A stretch of 64,000 bases of DNA from Pectobacterium araliae (GTDB taxonomy: Bacteria > Pseudomonadota > Gammaproteobacteria > Enterobacterales > Enterobacteriaceae), in the NCBI RefSeq assembly GCF_037076465.1, contig NZ_AP028908.1:4526001-4590000 (forward strand). The letters run 5' to 3'. The position numbers were made by a program, and so were the translations under genes. Below the pieces are notes generated by a model that searched no databases, was not told the origin of the DNA, and saw only the letters and a program-made list of their open reading frames with translations. Of the stretch, positions 30,234 through 40,847 are shown piece by piece; position 1 is the stretch's first letter, and each line of letters starts with the position of its first letter.

Positions 30234-31925
30234 ATGAAATTTATCGGGAAATTATTGCTGACCCTGCTGCTACTGGCCTTTTTAGCGCTGGTGGTCGTAT
30301 ACGTATTACTGCAAACCAGTTGGGCGGCAGGCTGGGTAAGCAATTGGGTAAACCAGAACACCGACTACCAGTTATCACTGGGCAAAATGAATCATGACTG
30401 GTCAACCGCCGATCATATCCAACTCACTGACGTCAGTTTTGGTCATAAAAACCAACCGCCGACCCTCACTGCAAAGCAGGTTTCCGCAGGGTTTAGCGTG
30501 CGCCAAATTACCGATCCGCGTCATTTTGCCAGCCTGGAATTAGAAGGCGGTACGCTGAACCTTTCCTCACAGGCAGCCACACTTCCTATCGAAGCCGACG
30601 TGCTACAGTTGCGTACCATGGCACTACAGGCAAAAGACGGTGATTGGCGCTTGAATGGTCAACAGATCAACGGCGGAATGATGCCGTGGCAGCCCGAAGC
30701 GGGTTATCTACTGGGCAAACAGGGGCAGTTCCAGCTCAGCGCCCGTTCACTCGAACTCAATGATATTCCTGCCAGTCAGGTCTTAGTGCAGGGCGAAATT
30801 AACCACAACCAACTGACGCTGAGTAATTTCGGCGCCGATGTTGCTCAAGGGCAGCTAACGGGCAACGCCAGTCGCGCAGAAGACGGCAGTTGGCAGATCG
30901 GTAGCCTACGACTCAGTAATGTTCGTTTGCAAACGCAAAGAACGCCGGAAGCCTTCTGGCAGCCTGTCACTGAACTGCCCTCTGTCACGGTTAACCGTTT
31001 TGATCTGATTGATGCTCGGATTGAAGGGCCAGGCTGGGCGTTTATCGATCTGGATGTCGCACTGCAAAATGTCACGTTTAAGCAGAATGACTGGCAGAGC
31101 GAAGGGGGGACGCTGTCGTTCAATGCAACCGATATTGTGAACGGTAATATGCATCTTATTGACCCGATCGTAAACCTGGATTTGTCTCCGGCGGGCGTTA
31201 ACATCAAGCAATTTTCTACGCGTTGGGAAGGCGGTTTACTGCGAACCAATGGCAACTGGCAGCGAAACAACCGCCGTTTACAGCTGAATGAATTTGTTGT
31301 CGCCGGGATGGAGTACACGCTCCCCAGTGACTGGCGCCAACGCTGGCAAGCGACGCTGCCATCCTGGCTGGCAGAAGTGAATGTGCGAAAATTCACGGCG
31401 AACCGCAACCTACTGATCGATATCAACCCAGACTTCCCTTTCCAGCTCACGGCGCTAGATGGCTACGGCAGTGATTTACTACTGGCTCGCAATCACCAAT
31501 GGGGAGTGTGGACAGGATCGTTGAATCTTAATGCCAGCGACGCGACGTTCAATAAAGTCGATGTTCGCCGCCCTTCGATGGCGCTAGTGGCCGATGACAA
31601 CCAGATAACCATTAACGAACTCAGTGCATTTACGCAAAATGGCATGCTGGATGCCAAGGCAACCATCAACCAGCAACCAGCACGCAATGTCTCCCTGTCA
31701 CTGACAGGGCGCGCCGTACCGCTGGATGTTCTGACACGTTGGGGATGGCCAGAACCCGCAACCGCACCGACGGGTAACACCAATCTGCAATTGCAGTTGA
31801 ATGGACGACTTGCCGCTGATACACCGCTGAAACCAACGCTAAACGGTACGCTGCAAGGCGTGGATAGCAGTGACCACTCAATCAGACAACAAATGCATCA
31901 AGGAACCGTGACGGAAAGGCAGTAA
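30234..31925 (+). CDS. yicH: AsmA family protein YicH
   Basis: 563 residues (E. coli YicH 569). One N-terminal membrane helix (about residues 3-24, FIGKLLLTLLLLAFLALVV) anchors a large periplasmic domain made of repeating beta strands, as expected for AsmA-like proteins that form grooves for phospholipid transport between the membranes. Exact role of YicH unknown. The ATG at 30234 (MKFIGK) matches the family start; an earlier in-frame ATG adds only six residues. The last 25 residues differ from E. coli. Directly after the gene the local order departs from E. coli. Confidence 0.9.
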   Translation: MKFIGKLLLTLLLLAFLALVVVYVLLQTSWAAGWVSNWVNQNTDYQLSLGKMNHDWSTADHIQLTDVSFGHKNQPPTLTAKQVSAGFSVRQITDPRHFASLELEGGTLNLSSQAATLPIEADVLQLRTMALQAKDGDWRLNGQQINGGMMPWQPEAGYLLGKQGQFQLSARSLELNDIPASQVLVQGEINHNQLTLSNFGADVAQGQLTGNASRAEDGSWQIGSLRLSNVRLQTQRTPEAFWQPVTELPSVTVNRFDLIDARIEGPGWAFIDLDVALQNVTFKQNDWQSEGGTLSFNATDIVNGNMHLIDPIVNLDLSPAGVNIKQFSTRWEGGLLRTNGNWQRNNRRLQLNEFVVAGMEYTLPSDWRQRWQATLPSWLAEVNVRKFTANRNLLIDINPDFPFQLTALDGYGSDLLLARNHQWGVWTGSLNLNASDATFNKVDVRRPSMALVADDNQITINELSAFTQNGMLDAKATINQQPARNVSLSLTGRAVPLDVLTRWGWPEPATAPTGNTNLQLQLNGRLAADTPLKPTLNGTLQGVDSSDHSIRQQMHQGTVTERQ

Positions 31926-32126
31926 CTGTTATGGTATTCAAAATACGGACGGGGGAACGGTGATGAGGCTCCTGCAAGGATGCCTCGCGCCTTGGTAGCC
32001 CCCAGTACTTCGATCCTGAAACGATCGACATTAGGGCATCCCATTAAAAATCTTTAGGATTACGATGACAAGATACGAATATCACGATGTACTAATGAGA
32101 AGAACGTCATAATAGATGGCTGTGGG

Positions 32127-33068
32127 TTAATCTACTTCCGATCCGCCCTTTTCCAATGGCGCATCCGGCTGAGCAGGCAACACAATATAAACGCCTTCAA
32201 ATAACGCGCCTTTATTGTCATCACCAAAGAGCTCGACGTTTAACTGCACGCGAGCTTTACGTCCACGCGCAAGGCGATCCAGATCGCCACTCAGCGAGCC
32301 TAAATCAGCAATCGCGCTCGGCCGACCACTCACCGGCGCACTGTAGCGGATGTGTGCGTCTGCCAGAATAATGGTTCCACCAAGGTGCCGTTCACGCAAC
32401 AACAACCAGATCAATCCCCAACCGGTGAGCGTAGCAAGAGAAAACATGCTGCCAGCAAAAAGCGTGTGGTGTGGGTTCTGATTACCCGCTTCAGGCATGG
32501 TGGTGATAAATTTTTTGCCAGTGTATTGGCTTATCCTCACCCCCATTTTTTCACTCAGAGGGATGTGCTCATACCAGGCCTGTTGCAACTGCCCGCACCA
32601 GTCAGGGCGGTGTAAAATATCATCCAGCGTCGCCACCGGTTTGATCATCAGGAAGTGACGCACAGGCGTCGTTTGTGGCGCGGTGATTTCCCCCTGATTA
32701 ACAAAACCCAGCTTGGAGAAGAAATCCATGGCATCTTCACGGGCGCTACAGACTACGCGCTTGACGCTTTCCTGACGCGCGACGGACTCCAGGGTAATCG
32801 CAAGCAACGTGCCTAACCCTTTCCCCCGCAGATCGGGATGAACGGCTAAGAAACGGATCGACGCTTCATTATCTGCATTAATAGAAAGACGCCCAATCGC
32901 GACCAGCTTCCCTTGCTCATCAACCACCGTTTGGTGATGTGCCAGCGCATCATAGGCATCGCGTTCGGAGCCTAGCGGCTGGTGTAGGGGTTTACGCAGC
33001 ATTTCCCAGCGAAATTGATAGTACGCATCCAGTTCTTCCGCGCTTTCAGGTACTCTCAAATGATACAT
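32127..33068 (-). CDS. fabY: FabY: GNAT domain fused to hotdog/thioesterase-like domain
   Basis: 313 residues (E. coli FabY/YiiD 329). The N-terminal half is a GNAT acetyltransferase domain ([24 protein letters not shown] in two parts, acetyl-CoA loop at RGKGLG). The C-terminal half (about 165-313) is a YiiD_C hotdog-fold domain ([21 protein letters not shown]). In E. coli FabY can supply an alternative route for starting fatty acid synthesis when FabH is absent. It starts at MYHLRVPES, a few residues shorter than E. coli. It lies next to dtd, as in E. coli. Confidence 0.92.
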   Translation of the reverse strand: MYHLRVPESAEELDAYYQFRWEMLRKPLHQPLGSERDAYDALAHHQTVVDEQGKLVAIGRLSINADNEASIRFLAVHPDLRGKGLGTLLAITLESVARQESVKRVVCSAREDAMDFFSKLGFVNQGEITAPQTTPVRHFLMIKPVATLDDILHRPDWCGQLQQAWYEHIPLSEKMGVRISQYTGKKFITTMPEAGNQNPHHTLFAGSMFSLATLTGWGLIWLLLRERHLGGTIILADAHIRYSAPVSGRPSAIADLGSLSGDLDRLARGRKARVQLNVELFGDDNKGALFEGVYIVLPAQPDAPLEKGGSEVD

Positions 33069-33153
33069 AACCCTTCCTCTATACCGAGATGCCTGATTGC
33101 ATCAGGATTCATAAAACCAGACAGCCAATAAACTTATACACCGAACGATAAGT

Positions 33154-33591
33154 TTATGTTTGTAGCCAGAACGTCACCGGGCCATCATTCACCAACGCCA
33201 CTTTCATATCCGCCGCAAACTGCCCCGTTTCTGTGTGAACGCCTTGTTCACGACACTGCCCGACAAAATACTGATAGAGGCGATCGGCCTCTGAGGGATG
33301 CGCACCGCGAGAAAATCCAGGCCGCATGCCACGCTGCGTATCGGCTACCAGCGTAAACTGGGAAACCACCAGCACATTGCCGCCAGCCTGACGAACATTG
33401 AGGTTCATTTTCCCGTCATCGTCACCGAATATCCGGTAACCCAATACGCGTTCGCAAAGTCGTGTGGCTTTTTGTTCGTCATCACCTTGCTCAACGCCCA
33501 GCAATATCAGTAAACCCTTATCGATTTCCCCAATGATATTGCCTTCTACCGTAACGCTGGCGCTGGAAACCCGCTGAATTAGCGCAATCAT
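33154..33591 (-). CDS. dtd: D-aminoacyl-tRNA deacylase
   Basis: 145 residues, as in E. coli Dtd. It frees tRNA from wrongly attached D-amino acids and glycine. Family motifs: [17 protein letters not shown] at the N-terminus, [11 protein letters not shown] (SQFT loop), and the cross-dimer GPVTFWLQT at the C-terminus. The start ATG at 33591 is preferred to an in-frame TTG at 33600, since all relatives begin MIALIQRV. Lies between fabY and yihX; rbn (yihY), which sits beside it in E. coli, is missing here. Confidence 0.96.
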   Translation of the reverse strand: MIALIQRVSSASVTVEGNIIGEIDKGLLILLGVEQGDDEQKATRLCERVLGYRIFGDDDGKMNLNVRQAGGNVLVVSQFTLVADTQRGMRPGFSRGAHPSEADRLYQYFVGQCREQGVHTETGQFAADMKVALVNDGPVTFWLQT

Positions 33592-33655
33592 AAAACCCAA
33601 CTACTCCTGATGTTATCATTCCCAATAGGGGCTGTGTCGGCCCCAGCGATATAAA

Positions 33656-34267
33656 TCATGCTTTGGCCGTCGTTGTCTGCATCGCGAAAAAATCCGGCAC
33701 CACCTGACGATCGGTCACCAGAATGCTGTGAATGCACAGACTCTGCGCAGCATCAACATTTGCAGGGTTATCGTCAAAAAACACGGCCTGCGCAGGCATA
33801 ACACCTTCCTGTGTCAGGACATAGTGGTAAATCGCCAATTCAGGCTTACGTAGCCCAATGTCTTGCGATAAATAGAGTTTGTCAGCCGCCACCTCCACTT
33901 CTGGGAATAGTGCTGGCCAGTGTGAACAATGGAGGCGATTGGTATTCGACAGAACCACCACGCGGTGTCCTTCCTGACGCAAACGCTGCATGATGTCGAT
34001 AACCTCAGGACGCAGTGCGACAAAAATAGCCTGCCAGCCAGCGGTGAACTGTTCGAAACTCAGAGCAATGCCCATTTCCTGGCACAGTCTGGTGGCAAAT
34101 TCCTCGTCGCTAATTTCGCCTCGCTCGTGCTGTTCAAACGTTTCGCCCATGGCAAAACGCTCTTGCAGCGTTGCGAGCGGCGCGCTGCTCAGATTACTCC
34201 AAACGCCCAATACCCTTTTGAAATCAATATCAATGACAACATTACCCAAATCAAAGATATACAGCAT
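33656..34267 (-). CDS. yihX: HAD-family phosphatase (alpha-D-glucose-1-phosphate phosphatase type)
   Basis: 203 residues (E. coli YihX 199). HAD subfamily IA. Motif I FDLGNVVIDID (nucleophile D6, with glycine at +2 as in E. coli YihX), motif II VVLSNTN, motif III lysine in LRKPE, motif IV FFDDNPANVDAA. In E. coli it releases glucose from glucose-1-phosphate coming from glycogen breakdown. The ATG at 34267 follows AGGAGG by 8 bases, so the longer ORF is rejected. Confidence 0.94.
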   Translation of the reverse strand: MLYIFDLGNVVIDIDFKRVLGVWSNLSSAPLATLQERFAMGETFEQHERGEISDEEFATRLCQEMGIALSFEQFTAGWQAIFVALRPEVIDIMQRLRQEGHRVVVLSNTNRLHCSHWPALFPEVEVAADKLYLSQDIGLRKPELAIYHYVLTQEGVMPAQAVFFDDNPANVDAAQSLCIHSILVTDRQVVPDFFAMQTTTAKA

Positions 34268-34379
34268 GGCAGCTACCTCCTGACGTAATCGTAGGATTTT
34301 CACTGTAGCGGGAAATGGCATAACTGAACAGGGAGGAAATATAAGGAAAGGTTAAAGTGGAAGAAAGCGCATAAAATTC

Positions 34380-34399
34380 AGGGCACCCGAAGGTGCCCT
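34380..34399 (-). terminator. Terminator of bipA
   Basis: AGGGCACC (minus strand from 34399) - TTCG - GGTGCCCT: an 8-bp stem with a stable UUCG tetraloop, about 30 bases after the bipA stop, followed by GAATTTTAT. Confidence 0.8.
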
Positions 34400-34428
34400 G
34401 TTGTGTGACAAGACAAATCCGTCTGAAA

Positions 34429-36252
34429 TTAGACGTCTTTGCTGCCGCGGCTCGCGCGTTTACGATCGTTTTCGGTCAGGTGACGCTTACGAATACGAAT
34501 AGACTGTGGCGTAACTTCAACCAGTTCGTCGTCATCAATGAACTCCAACGCTTGTTCCAGAGACATTTTGATCGCGGGAACCAGCGTGGTCGCTTCATCG
34601 GTACCTGATGCACGCATGTTGGTCAGTTTCTTACCGGTCAGACAGTTGACTGTCAGATCGTTAGAACGTGAGTGAATACCGATGATTTGGCCTTCATACA
34701 CTTCTGCACCGTGTCCGAGGAACAGCTTACCGCGATCTTGCAGGCTGAACAGCGCAAACGCGACCGCTTTACCCTGACCGTTGGAAACCAGCACGCCGTT
34801 CTGACGCTGGCCGATTTCACCCGGACGCACGTCATCGTAGTGGCTGAACGTGGAGTACAGCAGACCGGTACCAGACGTCATTGTCATGAATTCGGTACGG
34901 AAACCGATCAGACCGCGAGCTGGGATCAGGTAATCCAGACGGATACGACCTTTACCATCTGGGATCATGTCTTTCACATCACCTTTACGCTCACCCATGG
35001 CTTGCATGACTGAACCCTGGTGCTGTTCTTCGATGTCCAGCGTCACGTTTTCAAACGGCTCTTGGTTACGGCCATCGATAACGCGGTTGATAACTTTCGG
35101 ACGTGATACGGCCAGTTCAAAGCCTTCACGACGCATGTTCTCAATCAGAACAGACAGGTGCAATTCACCACGACCAGAAACGCGGAACGCATCGGCGTCT
35201 TCGGTTTCGTCAACGCGCAGGGCGACGTTGTGCACCAGTTCTTTGTTCAGACGCTCCAGAATCTGGCGCGACGTCACATACTTACCTTCTTTACCGCAGA
35301 ACGGTGAGGTATTGACGTTGAAGAACATGGTAACGGTAGGCTCATCCACGCTCAGTGCTGGCAGCGCTTCGACATTCTGCGGATCACAGATGGTGTCGGA
35401 AATGTTCAGCTCGCCCAGACCAGTAATCGCGATGATATCGCCCGCTTCTGCTTCAGTCGCGTCGATACGCTCCAGACCCAGGTGAGTCAGAACTTTACCC
35501 ACTTTACCGTTACGGGTTTTGCCTTCGCTATCAACAATAGTAATTTGTTGGTTAGGCTTAACTTTACCGCGCTTGATACGGCCGATACCGATGACGCCAA
35601 CATAGTTGTTGTAGTCCAGCTGAGAGATCTGCATCTGGAACGGCGCATCCATCTCAACCTGAGGCGGAGAAACATGATCGACAATCGCCTGATACAGCGG
35701 AGTCATATCTTCCGCCATGTCGGTATGGTCGAGACCCGCAATACCATTCAGCGCAGAAGCATAAATGATCGGGAAATCCAGTTGCTCGTCAGTCGCATCC
35801 AGGTTCACGAACAGGTCGAATACCTGATCGACAACCCAGTCAGGACGCGCACCAGGGCGGTCAACTTTGTTGATAACCACAATAGGCTTCAGACCGTTGG
35901 CAAACGCTTTTTTGGTCACGAAACGAGTTTGCGGCATCGGGCCATCCATCGCATCAACAACCAGCAGTACCGAGTCAACCATCGACATAACACGCTCAAC
36001 CTCGCCGCCGAAATCGGCGTGTCCCGGGGTATCTACGATGTTAATACGGTAGTCTTTCCAATTAATGGCGGTATTTTTTGCGAGGATAGTAATTCCACGC
36101 TCTTTCTCCAAATCGTTGGAGTCCATTACACGCTCAGTTGCTTCGACACGTTCACCGAACGTTCCGGATTGTTGCAACAGCTTGTCAACCAGGGTGGTTT
36201 TCCCATGGTCAACGTGCGCAATAATGGCGATGTTACGCAAATTTTCGATCAC
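34429..36252 (-). CDS. bipA: Ribosome-associated translational GTPase BipA/TypA
   Basis: 607 residues, as in E. coli. An EF-G-like GTPase that helps 50S assembly, notably in the cold, and affects virulence regulation. G motifs: [11 protein letters not shown] (G1), RGITI (G2), DTPGHADF (G3), NKVDR (G4), then EF-G-like domains II, III and V and the BipA-specific C-terminal domain ending in RASRGSKDV. Divergent from glnA across a 369-base region, as in E. coli. Confidence 0.98.
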   Translation of the reverse strand: MIENLRNIAIIAHVDHGKTTLVDKLLQQSGTFGERVEATERVMDSNDLEKERGITILAKNTAINWKDYRINIVDTPGHADFGGEVERVMSMVDSVLLVVDAMDGPMPQTRFVTKKAFANGLKPIVVINKVDRPGARPDWVVDQVFDLFVNLDATDEQLDFPIIYASALNGIAGLDHTDMAEDMTPLYQAIVDHVSPPQVEMDAPFQMQISQLDYNNYVGVIGIGRIKRGKVKPNQQITIVDSEGKTRNGKVGKVLTHLGLERIDATEAEAGDIIAITGLGELNISDTICDPQNVEALPALSVDEPTVTMFFNVNTSPFCGKEGKYVTSRQILERLNKELVHNVALRVDETEDADAFRVSGRGELHLSVLIENMRREGFELAVSRPKVINRVIDGRNQEPFENVTLDIEEQHQGSVMQAMGERKGDVKDMIPDGKGRIRLDYLIPARGLIGFRTEFMTMTSGTGLLYSTFSHYDDVRPGEIGQRQNGVLVSNGQGKAVAFALFSLQDRGKLFLGHGAEVYEGQIIGIHSRSNDLTVNCLTGKKLTNMRASGTDEATTLVPAIKMSLEQALEFIDDDELVEVTPQSIRIRKRHLTENDRKRASRGSKDV

Positions 36253-36404
36253 AGCTTTGCCTCAGGCATTTAGAAATAGCGCGCTATTGTACACGTATTA
36301 ATCGAGGGACTAAACAAGATCACAAGCATCTATGATAAACAACCTAGAGCTGCCTGCTTTGTGATCCCTTTCACGGTGCAAAAGCGCTACAAGCGAACAT
36401 CAAT

Positions 36405-36419
36405 GCACTAAATAAGTGC
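36405..36419. promoter_or_regulatory. NtrC enhancer site 1 of glnA
   Basis: GCACTAAATAAGTGC has the GCAC-N7-GTGC symmetry of NtrC sites. Its centre is 32 bp (three helix turns) from site 2, the same spacing as the two strong enhancer sites of E. coli glnA. Confidence 0.78.
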
Positions 36420-36436
36420 AATAATTCACATACGAA

Positions 36437-36451
36437 GCACCATTTTGGTGC
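36437..36451. promoter_or_regulatory. NtrC enhancer site 2 of glnA
   Basis: GCACCATTTTGGTGC; its complement reads GCACCAAAATGGTGC, the textbook NtrC recognition sequence. Confidence 0.88.
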
Positions 36452-36525
36452 TTTAGACTATAATGGTGCAGTGGGTTTACGTGGGAAAGCCCCAAGGGGC
36501 AACACATTGCACGAATTTAAAAAGT

Positions 36526-36541
36526 TGGCACACTTTTAGCT
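36526..36541 (+). promoter_or_regulatory. Sigma-54 promoter glnAp2
   Basis: TGGCAC-N5-TAGCT with the required GG (36527-36528) and GC (36539-36540) ten bases apart, in the -24/-12 pattern. Centred about 90 bases before the glnA start and downstream of two NtrC sites. Confidence 0.85.
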
Positions 36542-36621
36542 TTAGTCTACTCACGGCAACAACATCAATCCACAACGATATTCGTTCCACGACGATAAAT
36601 GACCAATCGGGAGAACCAAGT

Positions 36622-38031
36622 ATGTCCGCAGAACATGTTTTGACGATGCTGAATGAGCACGAAGTGAAGTTTGTTGATTTACGCTTCACGGATACTAAAG
36701 GTAAAGAGCAGCACGTCACCATTCCGGCTCATCAAGTCAATGCCGACTTCTTCGAAGAAGGTAAAATGTTTGATGGTTCCTCGATTGGCGGCTGGAAAGG
36801 TATTAACGAGTCAGACATGGTTCTGATGCCTGATGCCAGCACCGCGATGATTGATCCGTTCTTCGAAGATTCCACGCTGATCATTCGTTGTGACATCCTT
36901 GAGCCAGGCACCATGCAGGGCTATGACCGCGACCCGCGCTCTATCGCGAAACGTGCGGAAGATTTCCTGCGTTCTTCTGGCATTGCCGACACCGTACTGT
37001 TCGGGCCTGAGCCAGAATTCTTCCTGTTCGATGACATCCGTTTCGGCAGCAGCACGTCCGGTTCTCACGTTGCTATCGACGACATCGAAGCTTACTGGAA
37101 CTCCGGTAAAGCATACGAAGGCGGTAACAAAGGTCACCGTCCTGGCCTGAAAGGCGGCTACTTCCCAGTTCCACCAGTCGATTCATCACAGGACATCCGT
37201 TCTGCTATGTGTCTGACCATGGAGCAAATGGGTCTGGTTGTTGAAGCTCACCACCACGAAGTGGCTACCGCTGGTCAGAACGAAGTGGCCACCCGCTTCA
37301 ACACCATGACCAAAAAAGCGGACGAAATTCAGATCTACAAATATGTTGTGCATAACGTGGCTCACGCCTACGGCAAAACCGCGACCTTCATGCCAAAACC
37401 CATGTTCGGTGATAACGGTTCAGGTATGCACTGCCATATGTCCCTGTCTAAAGACGGTACTAACCTGTTCGCTGGCGACAAATACGGCGGCCTGTCTGAA
37501 CTGGCTCTGTTCTACATCGGCGGTGTTATCAAGCACGCTAAAGCCATCAATGCTCTGGCGAACCCAACCACCAACTCCTACAAGCGCCTGGTCCCGGGCT
37601 ATGAAGCTCCAGTTATGCTGGCTTATTCTGCCCGTAACCGTTCTGCTTCAATCCGTATCCCAGTGGTTGCTAGCCCGAAAGCGCGTCGCATCGAAGCGCG
37701 CTTCCCTGACCCAGCAGCTAACCCGTACCTGTGCTTCGCTGCACTGCTGATGGCTGGCCTTGACGGCATCATCAACAAAATCCACCCTGGCGATGCCATG
37801 GACAAAAACCTGTACGACCTGCCGCCAGAAGAAGAAGCAGAAATTCCAAAAGTTGCAGGTTCTCTGGACGAAGCTCTGGCTGCATTGAACGAAGACCGCG
37901 AATTCCTGACCCGTGGTGGCGTGTTCACTGACGACGCTATCGAAGCGTATATCGAACTGCGCAAATCTGAGATTGACCGCGTTCGTATGACGCCGCACCC
38001 AGTTGAGTTCGAACTGTACTACAGCGTTTAA
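36622..38031 (+). CDS. glnA: Glutamine synthetase (type I)
   Basis: 469 residues, as in E. coli. It makes glutamine from glutamate, ammonia and ATP as a dodecamer. Signatures: [16 protein letters not shown] (N-terminal beta-grasp), [16 protein letters not shown] (ATP-binding), [10 protein letters not shown], and the adenylylation loop NLYDLPPEE, whose tyrosine is the GlnE target. The ATG at 36622 starts the conserved [10 protein letters not shown]. Controlled by NtrC/sigma-54 from sites upstream. The 3' UTR ends in a strong terminator before glnL. Confidence 0.99.
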   Translation: MSAEHVLTMLNEHEVKFVDLRFTDTKGKEQHVTIPAHQVNADFFEEGKMFDGSSIGGWKGINESDMVLMPDASTAMIDPFFEDSTLIIRCDILEPGTMQGYDRDPRSIAKRAEDFLRSSGIADTVLFGPEPEFFLFDDIRFGSSTSGSHVAIDDIEAYWNSGKAYEGGNKGHRPGLKGGYFPVPPVDSSQDIRSAMCLTMEQMGLVVEAHHHEVATAGQNEVATRFNTMTKKADEIQIYKYVVHNVAHAYGKTATFMPKPMFGDNGSGMHCHMSLSKDGTNLFAGDKYGGLSELALFYIGGVIKHAKAINALANPTTNSYKRLVPGYEAPVMLAYSARNRSASIRIPVVASPKARRIEARFPDPAANPYLCFAALLMAGLDGIINKIHPGDAMDKNLYDLPPEEEAEIPKVAGSLDEALAALNEDREFLTRGGVFTDDAIEAYIELRKSEIDRVRMTPHPVEFELYYSV

Positions 38032-38154
38032 TTTACGACTTAGGCATGGTTGGGTGTGCTGATACTCAACCATGACCGATAAACAACAGAATATTAAGAA
38101 GTTTGTTTTTGTTGCCGTGGAAACGCTTCAGCCCATCTTCGGATGGGCTTTTTT
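38032..38154 (+). ncRNA. glnA 3' UTR, candidate GlnZ-like small RNA
   Basis: In E. coli and Salmonella the 3' UTR of glnA is processed into the Hfq-binding RNA GlnZ. Here about 120 bases follow glnA, with an inner hairpin (ATGGTTG at about 38046 with CAACCAT at about 38067) and an intrinsic terminator with T run at the end, the layout of such RNAs. That it is processed is inference; the primary sequence was not compared. Confidence 0.4.
38130..38154 (+). terminator. Intrinsic terminator between glnA and glnL
   Basis: AGCCCATC (38130-38137), TTCG loop, GATGGGCT (38142-38149), then a run of six T. It should end most glnA transcripts and keep glnL-glnG expression low. Confidence 0.92.
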
Positions 38155-38205
38155 CACCACCGGCATTGGCCGTTGCGACGTAACATCCATCATCCACACT
38201 ACAAT

Positions 38206-38220
38206 GCACCGTGACGGTGC
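38206..38220. promoter_or_regulatory. NtrC site at the glnL promoter
   Basis: GCACCGTGACGGTGC, a GCAC-N7-GTGC palindrome, directly after a possible -10 TACAAT (38200-38205) and 14 bases before the glnL start. In E. coli NtrC represses glnLp from such a position. Confidence 0.82.
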
Positions 38221-38233
38221 GGGAGTCTGCGTT

Positions 38234-39283
38234 ATGGCAACAGGCACGCTGCCCGATGCTGGGCAGATCCTAAATTCCCTGATAAATAGCATCTTATTGC
38301 TGGATAACGATCTGGCGATTCACTATTCCAACCCGGCAGCACAGCAATTACTGGCACAAAGCTCGCGTAAATTATCCGGCACACCGCTGCCGGATTTGCT
38401 GGGATATTTTTCTCTGAACATCGATCTACTGCGTGAAAGTCTGGATTCAGGGCAAGGTTTTACGGATAACGAAGTCACCCTCGTCGTGGATGGCAAAGCG
38501 CACATCATGTCGCTCACCGCTCAGCGGGTACAAAACGATTTTATCTTACTGGAAATGGCGCCGATGGATAATCAGCGCCGTCTCAGTCAGGAACAACTTC
38601 AACATGCACAACAGCAGGCCGCTCGTGATTTGGTCCGAGGCCTAGCGCATGAGATAAAGAATCCGCTTGGCGGATTGCGCGGAGCCGCGCAGCTGCTTGC
38701 CAAGGCGCTGCCCGACCCAGCATTGACGGAATACACCAAGGTCATTATTGAACAGGCGGATCGCCTGCGTAATCTGGTTGATCGTCTACTTGGGCCACAG
38801 CAGCCCGGCCTGCACGTCACCCAAAGCATCCATCAGGTTGCCGAACGCGTGTGTCAACTTGTTTCGCTGGAAAAGCCAGATAACGTGACGCTGATAAAAG
38901 ATTATGATCCCAGCCTGCCAGAATTAATTCACGACCCTGATCAGATTGAACAGGTACTGCTGAACATTACCCGCAATGCGCTACAGGCGCTGGGTGAGGA
39001 AGGCGGGACGATTACAATACGTACCCGCACGGCTTTTCAGCTTACCTTGCACGGCGTGCGCTATCGCCTTGCCGCCCGTATTGACGTGGAAGATGACGGC
39101 CCCGGCGTCCCCGCTCAACTACAGGACACCCTGTTTTACCCGATGGTGAGCGGACGCGAAGGGGGCACTGGTTTAGGGCTTTCCATTGCCCGCAGTCTTA
39201 TCGACCAGCACTCGGGTAAAATTGAATTTAACAGTTGGCCAGGACACACCGAATTCTCGGTTTACCTGCCCATTCGCCAGTGA
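38234..39283 (+). CDS. glnL: Nitrogen sensor kinase/phosphatase NtrB
   Basis: 349 residues, as in E. coli. A cytoplasmic PAS-domain sensor (about 10-120) without membrane segments. The phospho-accepting histidine is H139 ([12 protein letters not shown]), the N box is [12 protein letters not shown], and the ATP lid shows DDGPGVP and [13 protein letters not shown]. It is switched between kinase and NtrC-phosphatase modes by the PII protein GlnB. The ATG at 38234 gives the conserved [16 protein letters not shown]; the longer ORF includes the glnA terminator and cannot be right. Confidence 0.97.
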   Translation: MATGTLPDAGQILNSLINSILLLDNDLAIHYSNPAAQQLLAQSSRKLSGTPLPDLLGYFSLNIDLLRESLDSGQGFTDNEVTLVVDGKAHIMSLTAQRVQNDFILLEMAPMDNQRRLSQEQLQHAQQQAARDLVRGLAHEIKNPLGGLRGAAQLLAKALPDPALTEYTKVIIEQADRLRNLVDRLLGPQQPGLHVTQSIHQVAERVCQLVSLEKPDNVTLIKDYDPSLPELIHDPDQIEQVLLNITRNALQALGEEGGTITIRTRTAFQLTLHGVRYRLAARIDVEDDGPGVPAQLQDTLFYPMVSGREGGTGLGLSIARSLIDQHSGKIEFNSWPGHTEFSVYLPIRQ

Positions 39284-39291
39284 GGTTCACA

Positions 39292-40704
39292 ATGCAACGA
39301 GGGATAGTCTGGATTGTCGATGACGATAGCTCCATCCGTTGGGTGCTTGAGCGCGCGCTTGCTGGTGCGGGTTTAACCTGCGCAACGTTCGAGAACGGGA
39401 ATCAGGTATTGCATGCGTTAGCGACACAAACGCCTGACGTTCTGCTGTCCGACATCCGCATGCCAGGAATGGATGGATTAGCGCTCTTACAGCAAATCAA
39501 GCAGCGCCACCCGATGCTCCCGGTCATCATTATGACGGCACATTCTGATTTGGATGCCGCTGTTAGCGCTTACCAACAGGGTGCGTTCGATTATTTGCCG
39601 AAACCGTTCGATATTGATGAGGCGGTTGCGCTAGTCGAACGCGCAATCAGCCATTATCTGGAGCAGCAGCAACCGGTACGTAACCAGCCGATTAATGGCC
39701 CGACAACGGATATTATCGGTGAAGCGCCAGCAATGCAGGATGTCTTTCGCATTATCGGTCGTCTATCTCGTTCGTCGATCAGCGTACTGATCAATGGCGA
39801 ATCGGGAACCGGTAAAGAGCTGGTAGCACATGCTCTGCATCGCCATAGCCCGCGCACCAAAGCCCCTTTTATCGCGCTGAATATGGCCGCGATCCCTAAA
39901 GACCTGATAGAATCCGAGCTGTTCGGCCATGAAAAAGGCGCATTTACGGGTGCAAACCAGATCCGTCAGGGCCGCTTTGAGCAGGCTGATGGGGGTACGC
40001 TGTTTCTGGATGAAATCGGCGATATGCCGCTAGACGTACAAACACGTCTGCTGCGCGTACTGGCAGATGGACAGTTTTATCGCGTTGGCGGCTATGCAGC
40101 GGTGAAAGTAGATGTTCGCATTATTGCAGCAACGCACCAAAATCTTGAGCAGCGCGTGCAGGAAGGCAAATTCCGTGATGACCTGTTTCACCGCCTGAAT
40201 GTGATCCGCGTTCATCTGCCACCATTGCGTGAGCGTCGGGAAGACATCCCCCGTCTGGCGCGTTATTTCTTGCAGGCCACGGCCAAAGAACTGGGCGTCG
40301 AGCCGAAGAATTTGCATCCAGAAGCAGAAACGGCATTAACCCGTTTACCGTGGCCTGGCAACGTGCGCCAATTGGAGAATACCTGCCGCTGGCTGACGGT
40401 TATGGCCGCCGGTCAGGAAGTATTGATCCAAGATCTGCCGCCTGAACTGTTCGAGACCACTGCGCCTGATTCTACCGTGCATATTCTGCCAGACAGTTGG
40501 GCCACGCTGTTGGCACAATGGGCCGATCGCGCACTGCGTTCCGGTCATCAAAACCTGTTGGCAGAAGCACAGCCAGAAATGGAAAGGACGTTGCTGACAA
40601 CGGCACTGCGGCATACTCAGGGACATAAACAGGAAGCGGCAAGATTGCTGGGATGGGGCAGAAATACCCTGACGCGTAAATTAAAAGAGCTGGGAATGGA
40701 GTAG
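39292..40704 (+). CDS. glnG: Nitrogen response regulator NtrC
   Basis: 470 residues (E. coli 469). Receiver domain with D54 ([12 protein letters not shown]), sigma-54-activating AAA+ domain with Walker [15 protein letters not shown] loop ([11 protein letters not shown]), Walker [13 protein letters not shown], and a C-terminal Fis-type helix-turn-helix ([19 protein letters not shown]). Phosphorylated by NtrB, it activates glnAp2 from the sites at 36405-36451. The ATG at 39292 follows glnL by 8 bases; both are likely one transcript. Confidence 0.98.
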   Translation: MQRGIVWIVDDDSSIRWVLERALAGAGLTCATFENGNQVLHALATQTPDVLLSDIRMPGMDGLALLQQIKQRHPMLPVIIMTAHSDLDAAVSAYQQGAFDYLPKPFDIDEAVALVERAISHYLEQQQPVRNQPINGPTTDIIGEAPAMQDVFRIIGRLSRSSISVLINGESGTGKELVAHALHRHSPRTKAPFIALNMAAIPKDLIESELFGHEKGAFTGANQIRQGRFEQADGGTLFLDEIGDMPLDVQTRLLRVLADGQFYRVGGYAAVKVDVRIIAATHQNLEQRVQEGKFRDDLFHRLNVIRVHLPPLRERREDIPRLARYFLQATAKELGVEPKNLHPEAETALTRLPWPGNVRQLENTCRWLTVMAAGQEVLIQDLPPELFETTAPDSTVHILPDSWATLLAQWADRALRSGHQNLLAEAQPEMERTLLTTALRHTQGHKQEAARLLGWGRNTLTRKLKELGME

Positions 40705-40793
40705 CGGGATTGTTTTTTTATTGCTCAATTGTTAACAAGCAATTTGGTGATAAAAAATACAATCTGGCGCACGAAATTGTCACTAATTTGTCC

Positions 40794-40821
40794 TTTACTT
40801 GCCTTGAGTCCGCAGTATGAT
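40794..40821 (+). promoter_or_regulatory. Possible promoter of yshB
   Basis: TTTACT (40794-40799), 16-base spacer, TATGAT (40816-40821), about 27 bases before the yshB start. Confidence 0.45.
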
Positions 40822-40847
40822 CGTGTCGCTGATTCGGGAGGAATACC

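Larger units (their letters stand above)
36253..36621. other. Nitrogen-control region between bipA and glnA
   Basis: 369 bases with divergent promoters. It holds two NtrC sites (36405-36419 and 36437-36451), a TATAAT at 36459-36464 that may belong to the sigma-70 promoter glnAp1, and the sigma-54 promoter at 36526-36541. The layout is that of E. coli glnA. Confidence 0.8.

Noticed and set aside
38072..38233. Longer form of NtrB starting at 38072
   Set aside because: It includes the glnA terminator and the NtrC site; the conserved start is the ATG at 38234.
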